A DNA stretch of 26,923 nucleotides from Clostridiales bacterium (GTDB taxonomy: Bacteria > Bacillota > Clostridia > Oscillospirales > CAG-272), in NCBI GenBank assembly GCA_003522145.1, contig DPGD01000050.1, positions 1-26,923 on the forward strand, given 5' to 3'. Shown here in pieces: positions 18,741 through 26,774 of this stretch (position 1 is the first letter of the stretch; the number at the start of each line of letters is the position of its first letter). The notes under the pieces are model-generated. The model was not told the origin of the DNA. It saw nothing but the letters and a program-made list of their open reading frames with translations, and made no database searches. Both the position numbers and the translations under genes were made by a program.

Positions 18741-18804
18741 TCCCATCCAAAGGGTTTTCCCTTGGAGTAAAGATCGTTCCTGAAAATCTGCAAGGGAATA
18801 AGAA

Positions 18805-18837
18805 GGGGCTGTAAAAAACTCGCTTTTTTACAGCCCC
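18805..18837. repeat. Solo copy of the dispersed repeat end hairpin
   Basis: GGGGCTGTAAAAAA (18805-18818), loop CTCGC, then TTTTTTACAGCCCC (18824-18837). The sequence from GGGG to CCCC is identical to the right-end hairpin of repeat copy 1 at 6265-6297. The rest of the ~200-bp element is not present on either side. It lies 64 nt after the pyruvate oxidoreductase stop and may contribute to termination. Confidence 0.75.
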
Positions 18838-18840
18838 TCA

Positions 18841-18870
18841 AAAAAAGCCGATCGGGAGATCGGCTTTTTT
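18841..18870. terminator. Bidirectional intrinsic terminator between nifJ and spoVFB
   Basis: Canonical structure: A-run, GCCGATC (18847-18853), loop GGGA, GATCGGC (18858-18864), then six T. The A-run on the left makes it work from both strands, so it can end the rightward oxidoreductase transcript and the leftward dipicolinate operon. Confidence 0.85.
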
Positions 18871-18962
18871 GTTGCGGTCTTTGCCGGCTTTCATCGGGAT
18901 GTTATTTGGGCGGCCGGAATGGGGTTTGGGCGCGTTCAGGAAGAGTTTTTGCATCCGCTGTG

Positions 18963-19529
18963 TCAGGCTTCAAAGAGAGGGAGCATCTGCCGTCCTTCTA
19001 AGGCGAACTCAACTGCCTGCGGGATTTTTTCAAAATCGCAGACCAGCGAATTGGGCTTTTGCAGGGGGTCATCCTGTCGCAGGGGAACAAAGAAAACATT
19101 CTTCCTGCCATAAAGAGCGGCCAGATTCCCGAAATTGCCCGAAAGACCATCGTTGGTGGCCAGGCCCAAAAGCAAGGGCTTGTTGTTTCGTAAATGGGAT
19201 TTTGCGGCAAGAGTGACGGGGGTATCCGAAATGCCGTGGTTCAGTTTTGCAAGAGAATTGCCGGTCAGGGGCGCAATGACCATCAATTCCGGCTTGTATT
19301 TCGGGCCGATCGGCTCGGCGTCCCGCAGGGTGACAATGGGTGCTTTTTCACAAATATCCTCAATTTTCCGCAGATGTTCGGCCGCACTCCCGAATCGGGT
19401 GTCGGTGGAGCAGAAGTGAAAGCTGCACACCGGCAGAAGGTCAAAATTCTGTTTCTTCAGCGTTTCCAAAATGGCTAAAGACCGCCTGACCGTGCAGAAG
19501 GAACCGCACAGTCCGTAGCAAATCAGCAT
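18963..19529 (-). CDS. spoVFB: Dipicolinate synthase subunit B
   Basis: 188 residues, normal length. It has a flavoprotein-like fold with the N-terminal MLICYGLCGSFCTV and the stretch ELMVIAPLTGNSLAKLNHGISD that are typical of SpoVFB/DpaB. With subunit A it forms dipicolinic acid in the mother cell; the acid is then loaded with calcium into the spore core for heat resistance. The start at 19529 lies 14 nt after the stop of subunit A, with AAGGAATTG before it, so the two are one operon. The convergent neighbour is separated by a bidirectional terminator. Confidence 0.92.
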   Translation of the reverse strand: MLICYGLCGSFCTVRRSLAILETLKKQNFDLLPVCSFHFCSTDTRFGSAAEHLRKIEDICEKAPIVTLRDAEPIGPKYKPELMVIAPLTGNSLAKLNHGISDTPVTLAAKSHLRNNKPLLLGLATNDGLSGNFGNLAALYGRKNVFFVPLRQDDPLQKPNSLVCDFEKIPQAVEFALEGRQMLPLFEA

Positions 19530-19543
19530 TTGTTCAATTCCTT

Positions 19544-20419
19544 TCAGATGTTTTCATAGAGTTCAAGAATCCGGTCGGCAAGGATCTCGCCGGCTCTTTT
19601 GGGACAGTATTTGCCGGGCAGACCGGAGGCAAGCCGATAGGAACAGCGGAGCGCCGATTTTGCTTCTGCCGAAAGACCGTAGGGCTTGGAAGCCAGCTCC
19701 ATATAGAGGGCCTCCGCCCGGAAGCCCGCCGCAAGAGCCGGAGAGATCACCGGGGCGGGGATGGTGTTGAAGAGCAGGTCAAAATGTGAGGAAAGCTCCA
19801 AAGCGCTTTCCAAGGGCAAAGCGATGGCTCCGGCTTTTTCCGCTTCCCGGCGGGCGTCTTCACGCCGGGCAAAGACCGTGACGGTACAGCCCAGCGCCAG
19901 AAGCCGGGAGGTCAACTCCTTGGCGATGTTCCCATAGCCGAATAGGGCGCAGGAGCTTTTCCAAAGTATTCCCTCCCGCTCCAAAAGCACCAGACCTAAG
20001 GCACTCTCTGCCGTGGGCAGAGCGTTGGCGGCGGCGAAAACCGGATCCTCGAGAAAATCGTGGTAGCGGCATTTTTCTTTGAAGAGGTCGGGTATTTTTC
20101 CCCCGAAAAGCAGAACGGAGGGAGGAATCGCTTCCGCCAGATCCGACAAAAGTATGGTACGGTCGGAAAAGGGAGCGAAGACCGCCTTGTCGTCGGCAGA
20201 AATCGGTATGGGCAAAAGCAGGGTCTGTACCTCCTTCAGAGCTTCTGAAAGAAGGTAGGGCGCTTTGCAAAGACCCTTCCGGAAGCCCCGACAGGTGCCG
20301 GTCGGCTCCTCCTCCAAGCCGAAAAGGGTGCAGGAGGCTCCTTTTTCGTTCAGTTTTATGGCGCTGTAGATCGCCCGCCTGTCTCCTCCGATGACGGCGA
20401 CCCTTTCCAGTATCGGCAT
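19544..20419 (-). CDS. spoVFA: Dipicolinate synthase subunit A
   Basis: 291 residues, matching the family. An N-terminal Rossmann-like VAVIGGDRRAIYSAIKLNEK is followed by a second NAD(P)-binding domain with CALFGYGNIAKELTSRLLAL and the basic FARRED loop, as in SpoVFA/DpaA. The substrate is 4-hydroxy-tetrahydrodipicolinate from the DAP pathway. The ATG at 20419 has AAGGAGG nine bases upstream. The open frame runs further upstream but through a low-complexity Phe/Leu-rich stretch with no family resemblance, so I exclude it. Expression is expected in the mother cell under sigma-K; only a partial -10-like sequence is visible. Confidence 0.92.
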   Translation of the reverse strand: MPILERVAVIGGDRRAIYSAIKLNEKGASCTLFGLEEEPTGTCRGFRKGLCKAPYLLSEALKEVQTLLLPIPISADDKAVFAPFSDRTILLSDLAEAIPPSVLLFGGKIPDLFKEKCRYHDFLEDPVFAAANALPTAESALGLVLLEREGILWKSSCALFGYGNIAKELTSRLLALGCTVTVFARREDARREAEKAGAIALPLESALELSSHFDLLFNTIPAPVISPALAAGFRAEALYMELASKPYGLSAEAKSALRCSYRLASGLPGKYCPKRAGEILADRILELYENI

Positions 20420-20762
20420 GCGTTTGCCCCTCCTTGTGCTCTGTGGTTTCGGATTCCCGACTGGTTTCAGTGTATGCTGTGAACCGACAGGGCGACACAG
20501 GAAAGAAGGCATACGGAGCCGGAGAAAAATCGGAGAAGAAAGGGAGAACGAGAAGCAAAAAAAACAGAAAAGCCGGCAAGGAAAAAGATACTCCTGAAAA
20601 ACGGCGAAAAAATTTTTCGGCGGCAGACAAAGCGGAAAAACGATAAAACCGAAAGAGCGGTGGAAAGTCTCTGGAAAAGGGGAAAGCCCCGGACGGTGCA
20701 AAGAGTGAATCGGCGCAAAAAAGAAGGCAACCGAAAGAAAAACGGTCCGAAAGCAAAAAGAA
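20420..20762. promoter_or_regulatory. Upstream region of spoVFA, partial sigma-K-like -10
   Basis: No gene is supported in this 343-nt stretch, which is purine-rich on the + strand. On the minus strand CATACACTG (20476-20468) matches the sigma-K -10 pattern CATAnnnTA except for the last base, about 48 nt upstream of the spoVFA start. No AC-type -35 is found at the expected distance, so the promoter call is weak. A sigma-A consensus site was not seen either. Confidence 0.25.
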
Positions 20763-20965
20763 GGGGCAGTTAAAAATTCCGAAAGAATTTTTTAACTGTC
20801 CCGAAGACATTGGTCTTGGCGGCTTTCAGCCGTCATTTTGCCGCAACATCCACCGAAATTTCTAAAAAATGAAGGGCAAAACCGACCAGGATCGCATCCA
20901 AAATGCCGGAATCCACACCGATATTTTGAGGGGCTGTAAAAAACATCGAGTTTTTTAACAGCCCC
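20763..20965. repeat. Dispersed ~200-bp repeat, copy 2, hairpin at each end
   Basis: Same organisation and orientation as copy 1 at 6097-6297. The left hairpin is 20763-20779 / 20785-20802 and the right hairpin 20930-20943 / 20951-20965, each with a single bulge or wobble. The interior aligns without gaps to copy 1, best at 20818-20897. Here the two ends have near-matching outer sequences, GGGGCAGTTAAAAA and GGGGCTGTTAAAAA read inward. The element lies downstream of alaS and upstream of spoVFA, in a gap between two same-strand genes. On the minus strand a 37-codon frame (20946-20833) lies within it; I do not call it a gene because there is no ribosome-binding site. Confidence 0.8.
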
Positions 20966-21050
20966 TCTTTGAAAGGCGAAGTATCGGTTCCCATGCCTTT
21001 TAGACTTGGGTGCCATGCAAGGCAGAGCCTGTGGCTTTGCCGTTACAAGG

Positions 21051-23681
21051 TTACTCCGGAAGCTTTTCCAAAAGCTCCAGAACAGCCTGGAAGGCCTGAG
21101 GAAGCTTTTCAGGGAATTTTCCTCCCGCCATAGCGGAGTCAGGCCGGCCTCCTCCTCCTCCACCGCAGACCTGAGCAGCCGTTTTCACAAGAGTGCCGGC
21201 GTTGACACCCTTCTGCTGGGCATTTTTGCCCACCGAGCAGATCAGGTTCAGCTTTCCTTCATTGACCAAGCCCAAAAGCACCACGCAGGAGGGATCCTTC
21301 TCCCTCAGATTGTCGCAGAAGGCTCGCACCGCCTCTACGGTCATATTCTCGGTTTTGGAGAGAAGGAGAGACAGCCCTTTGAATTCTTTCTTCTCTTCCA
21401 GAAGGGAACTTAACTTCTCGGAGGCGATTCTGGATTCCAGCGCTTCCACTCTGGATTTTTCGGACTTCAGCTCGGTTTCCACCTGTGCCGCTTTTTTGGC
21501 AATGTCGTGGGGGTTGGGCGCTTTCAGCTCCTTGGCCGTGTCGGCGATCAGCCGATCCTTGTCCGCCATCAGCTGAAGCACGCCAAATCCGGTAGTTCCC
21601 TCGATCCTTCTGGTGCCGGCGGCAACAGAGGTTTCGGAAATGATCTTGAAAAGTCCCACATTGCCGGTGTTGGATACATGGGTACCGCCGCAAAGCTCGG
21701 TGGAGAAGTCCCCCATTTTTACCATGCGGACCACCTTGCCGTACTTCTCACCGAAGAGCGCCATAGCGCCGGCCTTTTTGGCTTCCTCCACATCGGTTTC
21801 GACGGTGTTGACCGATTCTGCCGCTAAAATGTGCCGGTTGACCAGCGTTTCAACCTTGTCCAATTCCTCTTCGGAAAGAGGAGCATAGTGTGCAAAGTCG
21901 AAGCGCACCCGGTTTTCGTCCACATAGGAGCCTGCCTGCTCCACATGAGCGCCTAAAACCTGACGCAGTGCTGCCTGGAGCAGGTGGCAGGCCGAATGGT
22001 TCCGGCGGATCGCATTGCGCCGCACCCCGTCAACCTTCAGAACGACCTTGTCACCCACCGACAGTTCGCCGTTTTCCATATGGCAAAGGTGGAAATAAAC
22101 GCCGTCCGCTTTCTTGGTGTCGGTGACGGTGACGGTGCAGGCTTCGGTGGAGATCACGCCGGTGTCGCCTACCTGACCGCCGCCTTCGCCATAGAAGGGC
22201 GTGCAGTCGGTGATGAGCGTGAAGTCTCCTTCGGTGATGGCCTCCACCGAAAGATCATCCTCCACAATGCCGAGAACCGTTGCTTCGGATTCGTCTTCGG
22301 TGTAGCCCGTAAAGCGGGTCTTGGGGAAGCCCGACAGCAGGGTTTTGGAAGCCTCTGACCAGCCCGAAATGTTGGCTCTGGCCTCTCTTGCCCGCTGTTT
22401 CTGCTGTTCCATCAGGCGGACAAAGGCCGCTTCGTCGATAGAAAGTCCGGCTTCTGCCGCAATTTCTCTCGTCAGATCCACAGGGAAACCAAAGGTATCG
22501 TAGAGCTTGAACACCTCATCGCCCGAAAGGATGCTCTGTCCCTCTTTCTTGGCCTTTTCGGTGATGCCCGAAAGGATGGAAAGACCCGAATCGATGGTGG
22601 CGGCAAAGCGCTCCTCCTCGATCTTCACGATCTTTTTGATATAGTCGGCCTTTTCGGTCAGCTCCGGATATTCACTGTAGTTTTCTTTGGCCACCACATC
22701 CACAATGTCCGCAAGGAATGTGCCTTGGATGCCCAGCATTCTGCCGTGGCGGGCTGCCCGGCGCATGAGCCGGCGAAGCACATAGCCTCTGCCCTCATTG
22801 GAGGGCACCACGCCATCGCAGATTAAGAAGGTGGTGGAGCGGATATGGTCGGTGATGACGCGCAGGGAGATGTCGCTCTTTTCGTCGGCTCCGTAGCGCA
22901 CCCCGGCCTTTTCGCAGATGGCGAGCATGATGTTGCGCACGGTGTCCACCTCAAACAGGTTGTTGACACCCTGCATGATGCACGCTAACCGTTCCAGTCC
23001 CATGCCGGTATCGATATTGGGCTTGGCAAGTCTGGTATAGTTCCCGTTTCCGTCGTTGTCAAACTGAGTGAACACATTGTTCCAGAATTCCATATACCGG
23101 TCGCAGTCGCACCCCGGTTTGCAGTCAGGACTGCCGCAGCCGAATTCCGGTCCCCGGTCGAAGTAGATTTCGGAACAGGGTCCGCAGGGGCCGGAGCCGT
23201 GTTCCCAGAAGTTGTCCTCCTTGCCCAGACGAACCACCCGTTCTGCCGGAAGTCCGATCTTCTTGGTCCAGATGTCGTAGGCTTCTTCGTCGTCCTTATA
23301 GATGGTCGCCCACAGCCGGTCCTTGGGCATTTCCAGCACTTCGGTGATATATTCCCATGCCCAGGGCAGAGCCTCCTCCTTGAAATAGTCTCCGAAAGAG
23401 AAGTTTCCCAGCATTTCAAAAAAGGTTCCGTGCCGTGCGGTCAGTCCCACCCGATCAATGTCGGGCGTCCGGATGCATTTCTGGCAGGTGGTCATCCGGT
23501 GTCGGGGTGGCTCCGATTCGCCTGTAAAATACTTTTTCAGGGGTGCCATGCCGGCGTTGATCAGCAAGAGCGATTTATCGTTGATCGGCACAAGAGGATA
23601 ACTCTTGTGTCTTAAATGTCCTTTAGACTCGAAAAAGCTCAGGTAGCTTTCCCGCAGTTCATTTACTCCCATCCATTTCAT
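21051..23681 (-). CDS. alaS: Alanyl-tRNA synthetase
   Basis: 876 residues, full length. It charges tRNA-Ala and edits mischarged Ser/Gly. The N-terminal class II core includes ELRESYLSFFESKGH and RTPDIDRVGLTARHGTFFEMLGNFSFGDYF, split here only for description. The editing domain carries the zinc ligands HSACH near residue 560 and CGGTH near 664. The C-terminal DHHA1/C-Ala region ends with the Gly-rich GGGGGGRPDSAMAGG. The ATG at 23681 is favoured by AAAGGA about ten bases upstream; a second ATG nine bases further in would be too distant. It has its own promoter and a leader of only ~35 nt, so no T-box riboswitch can be present. Confidence 0.98.
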   Translation of the reverse strand: MKWMGVNELRESYLSFFESKGHLRHKSYPLVPINDKSLLLINAGMAPLKKYFTGESEPPRHRMTTCQKCIRTPDIDRVGLTARHGTFFEMLGNFSFGDYFKEEALPWAWEYITEVLEMPKDRLWATIYKDDEEAYDIWTKKIGLPAERVVRLGKEDNFWEHGSGPCGPCSEIYFDRGPEFGCGSPDCKPGCDCDRYMEFWNNVFTQFDNDGNGNYTRLAKPNIDTGMGLERLACIMQGVNNLFEVDTVRNIMLAICEKAGVRYGADEKSDISLRVITDHIRSTTFLICDGVVPSNEGRGYVLRRLMRRAARHGRMLGIQGTFLADIVDVVAKENYSEYPELTEKADYIKKIVKIEEERFAATIDSGLSILSGITEKAKKEGQSILSGDEVFKLYDTFGFPVDLTREIAAEAGLSIDEAAFVRLMEQQKQRAREARANISGWSEASKTLLSGFPKTRFTGYTEDESEATVLGIVEDDLSVEAITEGDFTLITDCTPFYGEGGGQVGDTGVISTEACTVTVTDTKKADGVYFHLCHMENGELSVGDKVVLKVDGVRRNAIRRNHSACHLLQAALRQVLGAHVEQAGSYVDENRVRFDFAHYAPLSEEELDKVETLVNRHILAAESVNTVETDVEEAKKAGAMALFGEKYGKVVRMVKMGDFSTELCGGTHVSNTGNVGLFKIISETSVAAGTRRIEGTTGFGVLQLMADKDRLIADTAKELKAPNPHDIAKKAAQVETELKSEKSRVEALESRIASEKLSSLLEEKKEFKGLSLLLSKTENMTVEAVRAFCDNLREKDPSCVVLLGLVNEGKLNLICSVGKNAQQKGVNAGTLVKTAAQVCGGGGGGRPDSAMAGGKFPEKLPQAFQAVLELLEKLPE

Positions 23682-23721
23682 GAGGTCTTGTCCTTTCGAT
23701 TATCAATTGTTACTCTTCCTA

Positions 23722-23749
23722 ATTATAATTCGATTCCCGAATTTGTCAA
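23722..23749 (-). promoter_or_regulatory. Sigma-A-type promoter for alaS
   Basis: On the minus strand, TTGACA (23749-23744) and TATAAT (23727-23722) are both perfect hexamers with a 16-nt spacer. The start of transcription would be near 23715. Confidence 0.8.
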
Positions 23750-23766
23750 GAAAAAAATGCAGTTCG

Positions 23767-23785
23767 GAGGCAGGCTCACTGCCTC
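23767..23785 (-). terminator. Weak hairpin between the DUF2791 ATPase gene and alaS
   Basis: GAGGCA (23767-23772) and TGCCTC (23780-23785) form a 6-bp stem with a 7-nt loop. On the minus strand it is followed after nine bases by a run of seven T. The gap before the T-run makes it a poor terminator, so some read-through into alaS is likely. Confidence 0.3.
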
Positions 23786-23813
23786 ACAGGCTTTGGGGTC
23801 CAAAAGGCTTCGG

Positions 23814-25142
23814 TCAGATTTCAAAATCCTTCAGGGTGAACCGATCCTCCTCCTGTTCTTTTGAAGCGTCGGATACAAGCTGCGGGCGGGCGCCGACGAT
23901 TTCATAGTAGTCTGCCTGGGGATTCTGGAGCATCACATCCAGAACGGTGATATACTCCCGGATAACTTCTCTGGGGGTAATCATGCTGTCCGCCCCGGCC
24001 CGTCCGGCGCAAAGAGCCAGAAAATGCTCCTGCTGCTCTTCGGTGATTCGGGCCTTTGCCCCGTGATACTGACTGTGCAGGTCGGTAACCCTGTGGCAGA
24101 GGGCAAGCAGCTCGTTGTCGGACATACGCTTCAGGCGGATGATGGGACCCATCAGGTTCCTGTAACCGCCGGATGCCGCAATGCGGCCGTCGGAAAGGCG
24201 GCTTTTCAAAGCTTCATAGCTGTAAAGTCCTCTGTGCGGATCCTCCAGAAAGGCCGGCGTGCCGCCGAAAAACAGTCCCAGATAGGGAGAACGGCCCTGC
24301 AGGGAATCGTTGTACATGGTAAGCAGCTTTTCATAGTTGCTTTCTCTGGAGAGGCGATTGGCAATTTTATAGAGATTTACGCACTCGTCGATGAACAAAA
24401 GGAATCCGGCATAGCCGATCTGATGAACAAACAGGGCGAAAAGCTTGATGTAATCAAACCAGTTTTCATCGTTGACCACCGAGCTGATGCCCAACGCCGC
24501 TTTTGCTTCGGTTTTCGTCGGGTATTCCCCGCGGAACCAGCGTAAACAGGCGCTGCACCGTTCTTCGTTTCCCTCCTTGGAGGCTTTGTAATAGCGCAAA
24601 AGAACTTTGCCGAAATCAAAACCGCCCACTTGACCCTCCATCTGAGAGGCGATCAAAAAGACCTGTTGCTCAAAGGCGGCGTCAAAAGCGGGGCTGTCGG
24701 GGACCAGTCCCTGTGCGGCAATGGAAGAGGAAAGCTTGTCTAACCATTTGGAAATCAGCCCCGGAAGTCCGCCCCCGTCAGGACTGGTTTTGGTGGCCAG
24801 ATTTTTCATCAATTCCTTGTAGGTGGCAAGTCCGCTTCCGGCTCTGCCACAAATGCGCCGTTCGGGAGAAAGGTCGCAGTCGGCGCAGACAAAGCCCCGT
24901 TCAAGAGCATAGCCTCTTAAAAGCTGAAGCAGAAAGGATTTGCCGCTTCCGTATTTGCCGATAATCAACCGGGTTTTGCTTCCGCCCTCGGAAATCTCGT
25001 CCAGGTCGTTTGCCAAGGCGGAGATTTCCTCCGATCTGCCCATGGCAATGTAAGGGGCGCCGACTCGCGGTACCACTCCGGCTGAAAGGGAGGATAAAAG
25101 CCCCGACAATATTCTCTTCGGAATTTTCAACTGTTGATCCAT
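23814..25142 (-). CDS. BrxC/BrxD-like (DUF2791) P-loop ATPase
   Basis: 442 residues. The Walker A motif IIGKYGSGKS is at 60-69, Walker B FLLFIDE at 247-253, and a sensor-like FFGGTPAFLED at 291-301 followed by RGLYSYEALKSRL. The block DLSPERRICG ... LATYKELMKNLATK at 90-118 is typical of the DUF2791 family, which includes the ATP-binding protein BrxD of BREX systems and homologues encoded beside TerB_N proteins. The role is probably an ATP-driven DNA- or helicase-loading switch, by inference from the family. Two CxxC pairs are present (C86/C89 and C196/C199). The ATG at 25142 overlaps the end of the TerB_N gene by 16 nt, with AGGAGG upstream, so the two are translationally coupled. It is the last gene of a two-gene operon ahead of alaS. 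Confidence 0.85.
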   Translation of the reverse strand: MDQQLKIPKRILSGLLSSLSAGVVPRVGAPYIAMGRSEEISALANDLDEISEGGSKTRLIIGKYGSGKSFLLQLLRGYALERGFVCADCDLSPERRICGRAGSGLATYKELMKNLATKTSPDGGGLPGLISKWLDKLSSSIAAQGLVPDSPAFDAAFEQQVFLIASQMEGQVGGFDFGKVLLRYYKASKEGNEERCSACLRWFRGEYPTKTEAKAALGISSVVNDENWFDYIKLFALFVHQIGYAGFLLFIDECVNLYKIANRLSRESNYEKLLTMYNDSLQGRSPYLGLFFGGTPAFLEDPHRGLYSYEALKSRLSDGRIAASGGYRNLMGPIIRLKRMSDNELLALCHRVTDLHSQYHGAKARITEEQQEHFLALCAGRAGADSMITPREVIREYITVLDVMLQNPQADYYEIVGARPQLVSDASKEQEEDRFTLKDFEI

Positions 25143-26740
25143 TGGGAAATTTCCTCCTCGTATTCAGGCAGGAGCACAAAAACCCCTTCCCGTTCTTCAA
25201 TTGCCACATCGCCGAAACGCTCCAGCGCTTCTTCGTTGATCTCCTCCACAACGCTGTGCAAAAGCAGCTTCTTCTCGTTTATAAAGGCAAGAAATGCCCT
25301 TTGACCCTGTTCCTTCAGCGTGCGCAATGCTTCTTTTCGGAAGGCCGTCCGGTCGGTTTCTTCGGCTTTTCCGGAGACTTTGGCCGGTCCTTCGGAAGAA
25401 ATGGCCTTTGAAACCGAAAAGTCGGGAAAGGAAGGGATCGTTTGAAAATCCGGGGCTACCGTCGGTTCCTCTTCAAAAACACTGCCCAGCCGTTTGGCTA
25501 CTTCCAAAGACTGCAATTCGATCCTTTGAGCCTCTTCCTTGGAAAAGCCTTTGGAGTCTGCTTCATATTTTTCTTCAAAACGCTCCTCGTTTTCTTCCCG
25601 CCGCCGGGGAACGAAAGACAGATTCTTTGTGAAATAGTCCTCCAGAATGTGCCGCATGGGCGCGGTCAATGCGGGGGTGGAAAAGCGGGTGCGCACACCT
25701 TCCAAAGAGTGCAGACAGTTTTCGCAGAATTTGACACCGTCGGTAATGGCCGAGACGCAGGAAAGGGGACGCACAGGGCTGTAGGAAATGTTCAGCTTCT
25801 TTTTTTCGTTGTATACGCAGACCGCCCCATCGTAAGTGGTGCGGGAGACGGTGGTCTTGGTCGGAAGGGCCGCCTGCTTTTCTTCCTGCCGACGCAGGTA
25901 TTCCAGAAGTTGTTCCATTGCCGCCGGAATGTGCCGGTCGTACAGCTCCTTGTTTTCAGGCGTGCGGTATTTGCTTTCCTTGTAGTTGTAGGTGGAAAGA
26001 AGCAGATTCGGCTGACGACTGTCCTCTTCATTCATGTAAAATTCCCTCAAAGAGGAATTTTTTCTGCCAAAAGGAAGCACCTGATCGAAAAGCGCCGCTT
26101 GGGGGCGCACATCGTGTATGAGACAGTAGTCTGCCAGCCACTCCGACAGATACTTTTCCAATTTCGGATAGATATTCCGGTAGGAAATCCAAAGCCTGCA
26201 GAGCAACTCCGCCCCCTCTTCCGGGGGCAGAACCTCCGGCAGATTGATGATTTCGTAAGCATAAAGGAGAAGGTACGAAAGGTCTGCCGGCAGGCAATTG
26301 CCCTGCCTGAAATTCTTCCGCCACCAGAGATAATAGCGTAACTGAGCCGCAGTCAGCTGGTGAAACTGGGGCATAAAGGAAAAATAGGGCGCAAAAGGAG
26401 CTTCGCTTACCTCCATCTGAAAGACCGAAAGAGCATTTTTGCGGAAGCCTTCAAAAAAGGCATACCGGTTGGGCCAGGAATATACTTCTACCTCTGTAAT
26501 GCGTCCGCCTTTTGGTCGATAGACCCTTTCGGGTCTTTCGGAAAATGCCGGGATCGGCGTGCCCTTCTTTCTTTCCTTTTCCGGCAACAGGGCAACCGTT
26601 TCCCGGTGCTCCCCGGAGACGGATGCCGTCTCCCCTTTTTTGGCGTTGCCTTTGTTGAAGGAAGTCGGACGCTTTTTGGGGAGCAGTGTGTCAATGTTCC
26701 AGAAAGAATCGTCTTCGTCAAAATCCTTTTTTTCTGCCAC
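25127..26740 (-). CDS. TerB_N / TerB_C domain protein
   Basis: 537 residues with a GTG start at 26740 and AGGAGGG nine bases before it. A charged, low-complexity N-terminus (1-80) precedes a TerB_N-type domain (about 90-300). This shows YFSFMPQFHQLTAAQLRYYL, WWRKNFRQGNCLPADLSYL and LYAYEIINLP, the core signature of the family. A middle region holds C328, C339 and C342 (CENC). The C-terminal part (about 395-535) fits TerB_C, with FSKEEAQRIELQSLEVAKRL and VEEINEEALERFGDVAIEE. No central TerB domain is evident. In the literature such proteins are linked to Ter-type stress modules with predicted DNA-processing ATPases and helicases; the exact function is unknown. The partner ATPase is encoded directly downstream. 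Confidence 0.83.
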   Translation of the reverse strand: MAEKKDFDEDDSFWNIDTLLPKKRPTSFNKGNAKKGETASVSGEHRETVALLPEKERKKGTPIPAFSERPERVYRPKGGRITEVEVYSWPNRYAFFEGFRKNALSVFQMEVSEAPFAPYFSFMPQFHQLTAAQLRYYLWWRKNFRQGNCLPADLSYLLLYAYEIINLPEVLPPEEGAELLCRLWISYRNIYPKLEKYLSEWLADYCLIHDVRPQAALFDQVLPFGRKNSSLREFYMNEEDSRQPNLLLSTYNYKESKYRTPENKELYDRHIPAAMEQLLEYLRRQEEKQAALPTKTTVSRTTYDGAVCVYNEKKKLNISYSPVRPLSCVSAITDGVKFCENCLHSLEGVRTRFSTPALTAPMRHILEDYFTKNLSFVPRRREENEERFEEKYEADSKGFSKEEAQRIELQSLEVAKRLGSVFEEEPTVAPDFQTIPSFPDFSVSKAISSEGPAKVSGKAEETDRTAFRKEALRTLKEQGQRAFLAFINEKKLLLHSVVEEINEEALERFGDVAIEEREGVFVLLPEYEEEISQWINS

Positions 26741-26774
26741 GGAACCGCTCCCTCCTACAGTATTCGTACCCTGT

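Noticed and set aside
15183..18746. A 1187-codon open frame antisense to the pyruvate oxidoreductase gene
   Set aside because: It mirrors almost the whole gene, has no recognisable domain and reads as His/Leu/Gly-rich nonsense. Long antisense frames are common opposite strongly biased codons, and the sense gene is unambiguous.
20420..20701. Upstream extension of spoVFA
   Set aside because: Open frame without family resemblance, low-complexity Phe/Leu/Ser content; AAGGAGG marks the start at 20419.
23682..23813. T-box riboswitch upstream of alaS
   Set aside because: The promoter leaves a leader of only about 35 nt and there is no specifier stem or antiterminator sequence.
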